Assembly (NCBI GenBank): GCA_004195335.1
Contig: SDWK01000584.1
Coordinates: 1 to 5,436 of the forward strand
Source of the DNA: Shewanella sp.
Lineage (GTDB): Bacteria; Pseudomonadota; Gammaproteobacteria; Enterobacterales; Shewanellaceae
Length of the DNA stretch: 5,436 nt
Direction of reading: 5' to 3'
Position numbers and translations under genes: made by a program. This document shows positions 1 through 4,592 of this stretch, piece after piece (position 1 is the first letter of the stretch; each line of letters opens with the position of its first letter). The notes under the pieces were generated by a model. That model did no database searches. It saw only the letters and a list, made by a program, of their open reading frames with translations, and was not told where the DNA came from.

Positions 1-694
1 CGATCCAGATCGGGTGGTTGGCACCTACGTCAAACCGGCCGATTGGAATGCACTGATCAGCGACCCCAGCGTGTTGGTTATCGATACGCGTAACGACTAC
101 GAAGTGGAAATCGGCACCTTTGCCAACGCGATCAACCCCAAGACAGAAACCTTCCGCGAGTTCCCGTCCTTCGTGGCTAAAAATCTAGACAAAAATCTGC
201 ACAAAAAAGTCGCTATGTTTTGCACCGGTGGTATTCGGTGTGAAAAATCCACCGCTTATCTCAAAGAGCAGGGGTTTGATGAGGTGTTTCACCTGCAAGG
301 CGGCATCCTAAAATACCTAGAAGAGATGCCCGCAAAGGGTTCCTTGTGGCAAGGTGACTGTTTTGTGTTTGATGATCGAGTGTCAGTTAACCATCAGCTA
401 CAGAAAGGTCTATACGATCAGTGTTACGCCTGCCGCAAGCCGATCACAGAGAAAGAAAAAAGCAGCGCCCTGTATGTCAAAGGAGTTAGTTGCCACCATT
501 GCTACGACACAAAATCAGTCATACAAAAAACCCGTTTTTCGGAACGCCAGAAACAGATGGAGCTGGCGTCACAGCGAGGCAGCGCCCATATTGGTGCCGA
601 GGCAACTATTACTTTGAACAATGACAAACAGAAAAAGCACTCGGCTAAAGTGGCACAACGACAACGCCTGCTGTCAATTAGCGAGCCTGGTTAA
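1..694 (+). CDS. trhO: tRNA uridine(34) hydroxylase TrhO (YceA, rhodanese-domain family), 5' end missing
   Basis: The frame is open from the first base (codons begin at position 2, reading DPDR before the GTG at 14), so the gene enters from the left and that GTG is internal. About 230 residues are visible of a family usually near 330-350; the N-terminal domain is cut off. The visible part starts with [13 protein letters not shown] and [14 protein letters not shown], the opening of the rhodanese domain. The active-site loop [10 protein letters not shown] follows, with the presumed catalytic cysteine codon at 221-223. The C-terminal part carries a CYAC...CHHC pair of CxxC motifs, as is usual for this family, probably a metal or structural site. 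Family knowledge: TrhO hydroxylates the wobble uridine of certain tRNAs in the cytoplasm, giving ho5U. The tail after [10 protein letters not shown] is low in complexity and basic. No partner gene is visible. Identification is by recognised motifs. Confidence 0.95.
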   Translation, partial: DPDRVVGTYVKPADWNALISDPSVLVIDTRNDYEVEIGTFANAINPKTETFREFPSFVAKNLDKNLHKKVAMFCTGGIRCEKSTAYLKEQGFDEVFHLQGGILKYLEEMPAKGSLWQGDCFVFDDRVSVNHQLQKGLYDQCYACRKPITEKEKSSALYVKGVSCHHCYDTKSVIQKTRFSERQKQMELASQRGSAHIGAEATITLNNDKQKKHSAKVAQRQRLLSISEPG

Positions 695-729
695 TTATGT
701 CGATCACGGAACAGATTAACGGAGAGTTT

Positions 730-870
730 TTAGGCAGGATAGAAAGCAAAAAAGCCGCCTTCAATGGCAGCTTCTTTAATTGAGTCCTTCACCGCTACCC
801 ACCAAACTCCTTTTGATGGCACATCCAATGTGTCCGTGTAGCTTGGGGGCAATTCTGCACTAGCTGAGGG
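730..870 (-). pseudogene. Possible C-terminal gene remnant (46 codons), product unknown
   Basis: Read on the minus strand, 870 to 730 is an open frame bounded upstream by TGA (873-871) and ending in TAA (732-730). The translation contains ASAELPPSYTDTLDVPSKG, then VWWVAVKDSIKEAAIEGGFF and ends AFYPA. It has the balanced composition of a real protein C-terminus, including a WW pair and an amphipathic helix-like KDSIKEAAIE. There is no ATG or ribosome binding site, so if coding it is the tail of a gene whose upstream part has been lost or frameshifted. It converges on trhO, with 35 bp between the stops. I do not recognise the family. A chance open frame is a real alternative. Confidence 0.3.
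748..777 (-). terminator. Candidate intrinsic terminator, better on the minus strand
   Basis: As minus-strand RNA this gives AAGCUGCC, a six-base loop, then GGCGGCUU, an eight-pair stem with one U-G wobble, followed by UUUU and a U-rich tail. Read on the plus strand the same stem has one C-A mismatch and a weaker tail (CUUUAAUU), so it could also end trhO transcription 53 bp after its stop. It overlaps the possible minus-strand coding remnant, where the T run would encode Phe-Phe, so the terminator-like look may be accidental. Confidence 0.35.
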
Positions 871-880
871 TCAGTGAATA

Positions 881-895
881 TAGGAATAATTCCTA
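881..895. repeat. 15-bp perfect palindrome TAGGAAT-A-ATTCCTA
   Basis: Seven-base arms flank a single central base. It is compact enough to be a dimeric protein-binding site rather than an RNA hairpin, but there is no nearby promoter or regulator to support that. Confidence 0.35.
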
Positions 896-971
896 GATTG
901 CCGCGGTGCGATATATCACTTTTAGCAGGTCGTTGTAGGGCCGCTATGTAGCCCATCGCGGTCACTCAGGG

Positions 972-996
972 GCTGACTAATGGAACGCCAGTCAGC
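972..996. repeat. Inverted repeat GCTGACT / AGTCAGC with 11-base spacer
   Basis: The seven-base arms at 972-978 and 990-996 pair perfectly. The repeat sits in the part of the left intergenic stretch with no usable reading frame. It has no T run on either side, so it is not an intrinsic terminator. Confidence 0.4.
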
Positions 997-1136
997 AGCT
1001 CCTTACGACACTTTGCGGACGGTCACCTCTGGTCTGAGTGGGCTACTGGAGAAGCTTCGGAGTTCCTTATAGCGGACGCCACACGGAGCGAGAGGTCAAT
1101 AACGGCAACATCATCTACGGTTGCTCAGTGGCAATG

Positions 1137-1286
1137 CTACGGTGGTAGACCTGACCCTAGCGCCCCATTGATTAGAAGACCTATGGCAGCCAGACATAAG
1201 CCGATGACTGTATATTTATTAGTTTTACGAGGTTGGCGATTTTCCTCTGATCTCTTCTGTAACTCTACTGCAGAGGGAAAGAGCAT
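1137..1286 (-). CDS. Possible small single-span membrane protein (49 aa)
   Basis: On the minus strand an ATG at 1286-1284 opens a 49-codon frame ending in TAG (1139-1137). The protein starts MLFPSAVELQ. Its polar, basic N-terminal half contains KRSEENRQPRKTNK, followed by one hydrophobic segment at about residues 25-43 (YTVIGLCLAAIGLLINGAL) and a short GSGLPP tail. Positive charges directly before the segment fit an N-in single-span topology. The frame stays open upstream of the ATG to about 1385, and no good ribosome binding site precedes the ATG, so the start is uncertain or the gene is a fragment. Beyond the TAG the same frame continues protein-like for about 30 residues (DDVAVIDLSLRVASAIRNSE), interrupted by stops, which suggests a decayed longer gene. 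Product unknown. Confidence 0.3.
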   Translation of the reverse strand: MLFPSAVELQKRSEENRQPRKTNKYTVIGLCLAAIGLLINGALGSGLPP

Positions 1287-1461
1287 TGACTGCCGGTTAG
1301 GCGTGAAGAAGCAGGTATCCTTATCGTGCCTGTCTCCTATTTTCCCCTGTGCTTCAATAGAAAAAGCGCTTATTTTTTACAAGGCAATCTCGTTCTTATC
1401 GGAATAAGTGACAACGTCGACCTTGTTGCCAGGAAGCACCCGCCCAAACATGTAGTTTGTA

Positions 1462-1490
1462 CCCCCTCTGTCACATAGTAACAGAGGGGG
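1462..1490 (-). terminator. Strong G/C hairpin downstream of the propeller gene
   Basis: CCCCCTCTGT and ACAGAGGGGG form a perfect ten-pair stem around a nine-base loop. It begins 23 bp past the stop of the minus-strand propeller gene, the right place for a terminator. It lacks a T run on either strand, so it would be an imperfect intrinsic terminator or an mRNA 3'-end stabiliser. Confidence 0.4.
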
Positions 1491-1513
1491 GGGTAGCGAT
1501 CGCTCCAGACCGA

Positions 1514-1567
1514 TTAAGGTCTCATATCACCTGGAACCACTAAAGGTCTCATATCATTTGGAACCAC
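1514..1567 (-). repeat. 27-bp tandem duplication covering the last codons and stop
   Basis: Two adjacent 27-bp units, 1514-1540 and 1541-1567, match at 24 of 27 positions. They encode VVPNDMRP-Leu and then VVPGDMRP-stop. The Leu codon TTA in the upstream copy occupies the place of the stop codon TAA in the downstream copy. A single base change therefore separates the 573-residue form from the 582-residue form. Confidence 0.95.
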
Positions 1568-3262
1568 TATGTTCACGTCAGCTGAAGAACTATTGCCTGA
1601 TCCATCAGTAGCCGTAACCGATACGGTATAGGTCCTAATATTATTACCACTGGCCCGTTCGGCACGAAGCTGAAGCGTTACAGTATCCTCGCCTAAAATG
1701 GGAGCGGTGAAATCCTCTCCAGGCTCGGCATCTGCATCATCGGAGCTGACATCGGCACTCAGTGTAACAAACCCGCTGTTATCAGAGGCATTGACCTGAA
1801 TGATGATGTCTACCATCTGATTATTCGGTGGCGACAGGATTGACACGTTCGGAACAGGCGCAAGCGTCGGAAAAGAGCTATCTACAATATCGACTTTAAC
1901 ACCGGCAGTAACGGGTGGATTCACGCCGTCATTTACTTCCAGTGTAACAACATGCGTCCCAAGCTCCATGCTTCTGTTTACAGGAAATAAACATGATGGA
2001 AGCTGAACAGGAGTCCCGCCAGCAATCGTCTCTACATTACCTGCGCAATACGTTTCGCTTCCCTCATACCAACTGTAGGTCAGCGTGTCTCCTTCGTTGT
2101 CAGAGACCTCTCCCCCGAGAGTGATAACCGTCAGTATTTCATAAGTTCCTCCGCCAGTTGGTGCCACACTGGGGGCAAGCTGGCACGGTTCTGCACGAAA
2201 GATCTCAGTGGAAGAATGATCCTGCTTGCTGGGCCACGCAACATGTCCGCTATTGTTAATTTGAGGCATGTAACCACCGCCTAATTCCCCACCGGTTAGC
2301 TGAGTAGTTGTACCTAGCTGGCTATCATAGAAGAAGATTTCTTCTTTAAAGGAAAGTTCCCTCCATACAACATCTCCAAGATCATTAATATTGACATAGG
2401 CTGCAAAGAAAGCATTACTAGCATTATTGGTCAACTGGGTAATTTCTGATGTTGAACTTTTGTATAAAAAAACCTCACGAGCACCCTCAGCCCATACAAT
2501 GTCTCCCGAACTGTTCACCTTTGGACGCTCGGCCCCGCCAGCGTTGCTTATCTGGGTTGTAATCAAGGTATTCTTGTCATAACTATATAGGTTTCCATCA
2601 TCCCCGGCCCACACGACAAGTCCAGAATCATTGGTGCGCGGGTGCTGGTCGTTCCCGCTATTGTTGGTAAGCTGAGTCGCAGATGATGTCGCTGAATTAT
2701 AGAAGAAAATCTCGTAGTCAACCCCGTCATGCGCCCTCCAGACCAGGTCAGACGAGGCATTGATCTGTACTTCATAGCCACTGTGAGCAATCTTGCTGGT
2801 AGTCGACGTACTGCCGTCATAAAGATAGACGCCTCCGGGTCCTGTCCACGCGATATCACCGCTATCGTTAATTTGTGGATGGAAATCGTGATAATTGGTG
2901 TCGCTAATCAGTGTTGTAACAGAAGTCGCCATATCATAGAGGTATATTTCGTAATCGATACCGTCATGACCCCACCACACGACCTGGCCATTGTTGTTAA
3001 TCTTAGGGTCACTTTCACGGCGGCCTGGAGTATTCGTGAGATTAATGACCGAACCGTCAGCATGGACATACAGATAAATATCTCCATCTGAATTTTCATA
3101 TTTCTGCCAGACGATATCCCCGCTTTCATTCTGATCTACGAAATTACTAGACGCATAGTCAGCCGAGTCAGTCAACTGCGTCGAACACATATTGGCAAAT
3201 GCGGAACTGGTCGTAATTGTCAAAGCCGAAGCTAAAGATACTGCCATCCATTTCTGCTTCAT
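1514..3262 (-). CDS. Exported beta-propeller protein with C-terminal Ig/PKD-like domains
   Basis: This 582-residue protein is predicted to leave the cytoplasm; its ligand and role are unknown. Start: the ATG at 3262 follows GGGAGG by five bases and opens directly into a signal peptide (MKQKWMAVSLASALTITTSS, cleavage likely after AFA, residue 23). An in-frame start 11 codons earlier would bury it. Residues about 40-355 hold eight repeats of about 36-44 residues of the form IN-x-SGDIVW-x-G-x-DG-x-DYEIYLYD...T-x-LT, with the VW/AW pair near 51, 95, 138, 174, 217, 256, 299 and 342. This is the pattern of a WD40/TolB-like propeller of seven or eight blades. Residues about 362-460 resemble a PKD/cadherin-type domain (GDTLTYSWYEG, LEVNDG) with Cys406 and Cys424 placed for a disulfide. 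Residues about 470-566 resemble a second Ig-like domain ending TVSVTATDGSGNSSSADVN. No lipobox, sorting signal or catalytic motif was seen. It is divergent from the 106-residue gene. Confidence 0.9.
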   Translation of the reverse strand: MKQKWMAVSLASALTITTSSAFANMCSTQLTDSADYASSNFVDQNESGDIVWQKYENSDGDIYLYVHADGSVINLTNTPGRRESDPKINNNGQVVWWGHDGIDYEIYLYDMATSVTTLISDTNYHDFHPQINDSGDIAWTGPGGVYLYDGSTSTTSKIAHSGYEVQINASSDLVWRAHDGVDYEIFFYNSATSSATQLTNNSGNDQHPRTNDSGLVVWAGDDGNLYSYDKNTLITTQISNAGGAERPKVNSSGDIVWAEGAREVFLYKSSTSEITQLTNNASNAFFAAYVNINDLGDVVWRELSFKEEIFFYDSQLGTTTQLTGGELGGGYMPQINNSGHVAWPSKQDHSSTEIFRAEPCQLAPSVAPTGGGTYEILTVITLGGEVSDNEGDTLTYSWYEGSETYCAGNVETIAGGTPVQLPSCLFPVNRSMELGTHVVTLEVNDGVNPPVTAGVKVDIVDSSFPTLAPVPNVSILSPPNNQMVDIIIQVNASDNSGFVTLSADVSSDDADAEPGEDFTAPILGEDTVTLQLRAERASGNNIRTYTVSVTATDGSGNSSSADVNIVVPNDMRPLVVPGDMRP

Positions 3263-3267
3263 TTCTG

Positions 3268-3273
3268 CCTCCC
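3268..3273 (-). promoter_or_regulatory. Ribosome binding site of the propeller gene (sets its start)
   Basis: On the minus strand GGGAGG lies five bases before the ATG at 3262. It selects this start over the in-frame upstream codon at 3295, which has no such site and would place 11 extra residues before the signal peptide. Confidence 0.8.
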
Positions 3274-3285
3274 ATGAAAAAAATA

Positions 3286-3315
3286 TTATCAACAAAATAG
3301 TAGAGTAGGTATAAA
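3286..3315 (+). promoter_or_regulatory. Candidate promoter for the 106-aa gene
   Basis: TTATCA at 3286-3291 and TATAAA at 3310-3315, 18 bases apart, are moderate matches to a sigma70 promoter. Transcription would start near 3322 and leave a leader of about 35 bases. On the opposite strand GATAAT (3290-3285) could be a -10 for the propeller gene, but it has no clear -35. The assignment rests on consensus resemblance alone. Confidence 0.35.
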
Positions 3316-3320
3316 CCTAC
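3305..3320. promoter_or_regulatory. Operator-like inverted repeat GTAGGT-ATAA-ACCTAC
   Basis: Perfect six-base arms (3305-3310 and 3315-3320) surround four A/T bases and overlap the candidate -10 of the plus-strand gene. The repeat lies between two divergent genes, where a dimeric repressor could act on both. No regulator gene is visible nearby, and a short RNA hairpin is the alternative. Confidence 0.4.
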
Positions 3321-3325
3321 CTGCC

Positions 3326-3350
3326 CCCTCTACCTTCCATGAAAGGAGGG
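3326..3350 (+). promoter_or_regulatory. Shine-Dalgarno AGGAGG with possible sequestering hairpin
   Basis: AGGAGG at 3344-3349 stands eight bases before the ATG at 3358, a near-ideal ribosome binding site that fixes the start. Upstream, CCCTCT (3326-3331) can pair with GGAGGG (3345-3350), six pairs with one U-G wobble and a 13-base loop. That would hide the site, so translation could be controlled by this fold. Confidence 0.4.
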
Positions 3351-3357
3351 TCACGGT

Positions 3358-3678
3358 ATGTATCGACGCAGCAAGAAATATCAGGAGCAAGTTGCCCGTT
3401 TGGCAAACGCGAAAGCCGCTAAAGAACTCAAGCGGCTGGAAAATGCTATCCCTGCTGATCGTACCGACCTCCCTGCTCTCAGACGGGTAATCGAAATCAC
3501 CGATTACGATTCAGGATCACCTGTTACCCACCGCATTGAATTATACCGTATTGATCGCATTTATTGCTATAACGTCAATATCGATCGGAAGCCCTGGAAA
3601 CAGCGCATTGGCTGGAGCCGTATCTTGGAAGGGTTAAGAAAGGCTCTTCCTAGAATGAGGCAATTCGATGACGTATAA
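3358..3678 (+). CDS. Uncharacterised basic 106-aa protein
   Basis: The ATG at 3358 has a strong ribosome binding site (AGGAGG, spacing eight) and the frame runs to TAA at 3676-3678. The N-terminal third (residues 1-30) is highly basic and helix-prone: it opens MYRRSKKYQEQVARLANAKA and continues as AKELKRLENA. The middle (about 42-75) alternates as if in beta strands: RRVIEITDYDSG, then HRIELYRIDRIYCYNVNID. The C-terminal part has a striking KPWKQRIGWSRILEGLRKAL (79-98), rich in Trp and Lys/Arg. No signal peptide or membrane segment is present, so it is probably cytoplasmic, and the charge would suit nucleic acid binding, which is inference only. From memory it resembles small uncharacterised proteins found in proteobacterial accessory DNA, a weak recollection. 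It is divergent from the propeller gene, 95 bp apart, and a nested hairpin begins at its stop codon. Confidence 0.8.
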   Translation: MYRRSKKYQEQVARLANAKAAKELKRLENAIPADRTDLPALRRVIEITDYDSGSPVTHRIELYRIDRIYCYNVNIDRKPWKQRIGWSRILEGLRKALPRMRQFDDV

Positions 3679-3722
3679 GTCGCTACATTAGCCGTGGCTA
3701 ATGGTCCGCTTTTGGGGCGACT
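3678..3722 (+). terminator. Nested inverted repeat directly after the 106-aa gene
   Basis: An inner stem CATTAGCC/GGCTAATG (3686-3693 and 3696-3703, realistically seven pairs with a CGTG loop) is enclosed by an outer pair AGTCGC/GCGACT (3678-3683 and 3717-3722). A CTTTT run follows the inner stem at 3709-3713, five bases after it. It may end transcription of the preceding gene. The short T run and the enclosing outer arms are not typical, so a DNA-level structure such as a mobile-element site is the alternative. Confidence 0.4.
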
Positions 3723-3787
3723 ACTGACGCACGTAAACGCCAAGAAACATCAATCTGAGCGACCGCTTTAATGCAATCGACCGACGC

Positions 3788-3964
3788 TCAACCTCCCCGC
3801 CAGAACCCACCCTCAACACACCAACCCATACCCCGATCACTCAGCCATAGGCCATGACCAACCTGCTGCGAGGTGGCCAGCCTGGTAGTCAGTTGAGCAT
3901 GAGTCGATGCATGTTGATCACTCTCCAATCTGTCCAACACAATTCTATCGATTACAGGTGCCCA
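3788..3964 (-). pseudogene. Protein-like open frame without start (58 codons)
   Basis: Read on the minus strand, the frame is open from just after TAA (3967-3965) to TGA (3790-3788). The translation contains APVIDRIVLDRLESDQHAST, then HAQLTTRLATSQQVGHGLWL, then SDRGMG. The first part looks like a genuine helical protein segment; the last residues, rich in Gly and Trp, do not. There is no ATG near the beginning and no ribosome binding site, so it would be a gene fragment if it ever coded. It overlaps an open frame on the plus strand (3854-3991), and at most one of the two is likely to be real. Family not recognised. Confidence 0.25.
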
Positions 3965-3991
3965 TTATTGGTGAACATGAATAATGTCTAA
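3854..3991 (+). CDS. Possible 45-aa small protein, doubtful
   Basis: An ATG at 3854 opens a frame to TAA at 3989-3991. The product begins MTNLLRGGQPGSQLSMSRCM and ends SIDYRCPLLVNMNNV. No convincing ribosome binding site precedes the ATG, and an in-frame TAG lies one codon further upstream. The protein has no signal peptide or membrane segment that I can see. It overlaps the minus-strand frame at 3788-3964, and either could be an artefact. Confidence 0.2.
   Translation: MTNLLRGGQPGSQLSMSRCMLITLQSVQHNSIDYRCPLLVNMNNV
3963..3986. repeat. Inverted repeat CATTATT / AATAATG
   Basis: Perfect seven-base arms flank a ten-base spacer. It is A/T-rich with no T run suitable for termination, and its role is unknown. 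Confidence 0.4.
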
Positions 3992-4047
3992 GGTACCTCT
4001 CTAATGAAGGGACAAACCCAAACAGGTCGTAGAACATCCGCTTTTGC

Positions 4048-4155
4048 ATGAATATAATTCACGTTAAAAAAACCGTCCTCCTTAACTCCTCCATGATGCT
4101 CTCAATAACTGAGGAAAAACAGGTACCTAATATGGAAGTAACGATCCGAACATAA
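4048..4155 (+). CDS. Possible 35-aa peptide upstream of the 139-aa gene
   Basis: An ATG at 4048 opens a 35-codon frame ending in TAA (4153-4155), 17 bp before the ATG of the next gene. The product begins MNIIHVKKTVLLNSSMMLSI and continues TEEKQVPNMEVTIRT, a plausible protein composition. Its position fits a leader peptide or an upstream cistron translationally linked to the next gene. Against it, there is no ribosome binding site, and a perfect TATAAT lies inside its first codons. If that hexamer is the promoter of the downstream gene, this frame would not be transcribed from it. Confidence 0.25.
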   Translation: MNIIHVKKTVLLNSSMMLSITEEKQVPNMEVTIRT

Positions 4156-4172
4156 ATTAAAAGGTATTGCCC

Positions 4173-4592
4173 ATGAACAACCCACTACGCATCATCAAGA
4201 AAGACCAATGCAGTAAAATCTCATCACCCGATGAGCCTACCCTCACCTACCACGTCGGCTATGACGACAACAGAAAATCCCACCACCTACGCATTACTCA
4301 CAACAGCACCGGCGGATTCTTCAGCAATGAATGGATCAGCCTGGATAGCATCCTTGTAGCCATAGAGGGGTGCGAACCTGGCAAACCCTTCAAGGCTCTC
4401 GTCTTGAATAACCTCGATCAGTCTAAGAGCGCTAATAATCACGGTTTCCTATCCGCAGCACTCAGGGCAGAGAAGATCCTACTGCCTGGCGAAAAGCAGA
4501 AACTTGTCCACTCAAAAGGAGACTCAAAGTGGCACGGTGCCATGCAGCTTCGTCCAGGCGTCGAACTGGCTCAAAAAAACGTGTCCCGATAG
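4173..4592 (+). CDS. Uncharacterised 139-aa protein with GGFFSNEWISL motif
   Basis: The ATG at 4173 is chosen because AAAAGG (4159-4164) lies eight bases upstream; a TTG two codons earlier would be too close to it. The protein has an N-terminal TLTYHVGYDD segment, then LRITHNSTGGFFSNEWISLD (39-58), its most distinctive part, and a later KSANNHGFLSAALRAEKILL (85-104) helix. No signal peptide or membrane segment is seen, so it is probably cytoplasmic. From memory, this order of motifs occurs in small uncharacterised proteins of gammaproteobacteria, where the GGFFS-x-EW motif is conserved; I cannot name a function. The last 22 residues (from 118) and the stop lie antisense to the 3' end of sulP, and that polar tail looks unlike the rest, so the original C-terminus may have been replaced at a junction. 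Confidence 0.75.
   Translation: MNNPLRIIKKDQCSKISSPDEPTLTYHVGYDDNRKSHHLRITHNSTGGFFSNEWISLDSILVAIEGCEPGKPFKALVLNNLDQSKSANNHGFLSAALRAEKILLPGEKQKLVHSKGDSKWHGAMQLRPGVELAQKNVSR

Larger units (their letters stand above)
695..1513. other. Gene-poor stretch between trhO and the propeller gene
   Basis: These roughly 0.8 kb contain no long gene I trust. A 79-codon plus-strand frame at 1168-1407 has only a TTG start, no ribosome binding site and an unconvincing composition. On the minus strand, two shorter frames read more like protein (730-870 and 1137-1286, listed separately). Several inverted repeats lie here: 748-777, 881-895, 972-996 and 1462-1490. Between about 871 and 1136 every frame is broken by stops. 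Fragmented open stretches remain on the minus strand, for example a run containing VTAMGYIAALQRPAKSDI. The mix suggests decayed coding DNA or a non-coding repeat-type element; I cannot tell which. Confidence 0.5.
3679..4172. other. Gene-poor stretch between the two small plus-strand genes
   Basis: Nearly 0.5 kb without a well-supported gene. After the nested hairpin, about 3723-3850 is C-rich on the plus strand with no recognised feature. Short frames lie at 3788-3964 (-), 3854-3991 (+) and 4048-4155 (+), listed separately. An inverted repeat CATTATT/AATAATG occupies 3963-3969 and 3980-3986. Two copies of the palindrome AGGTACCT occur at 3991-3998 and 4121-4128. A TATAAT hexamer at 4053-4058 is a possible -10 for the gene at 4173 but has only a poor -35. 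Confidence 0.5.

Noticed and set aside
697..783. 28-codon plus-strand frame beginning MSITEQING two bases after the trhO stop
   Set aside because: No ribosome binding site, very short, and it overlaps both a terminator-like hairpin and the more convincing minus-strand frame. It could be a coupled peptide but I cannot support it.
1296..1302. GTTAGGC, matching the GTTRRRY core of integron attC sites
   Set aside because: No partner RYYYAAC at a suitable distance upstream and no attC-like paired arms, so this is probably chance. The other hairpins in the window also lack both cores.
1326..1352. GTGCCTGTCTCC...CCCCTGTGC, resembling sequence seen beside REP-associated Y1 transposases
   Set aside because: No transposase, no palindromic REP stem and no second copy in the window; the resemblance is from memory only.
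1168..1407. 79-codon plus-strand open frame
   Set aside because: Starts with TTG, has no ribosome binding site, has unconvincing composition, and lies over a more protein-like frame on the minus strand.
2563..3129. Several open frames of 70-120 codons on both strands inside the propeller gene
   Set aside because: They are shadows of the repeated blade-coding sequence: no ribosome binding sites, and translations rich in Arg and Ser without family resemblance.
3679..4172. Possible CRISPR array, tRNA or riboswitch in the gene-poor stretch
   Set aside because: No regularly spaced repeats, no cloverleaf-forming sequence, and no recognised riboswitch core on either strand.
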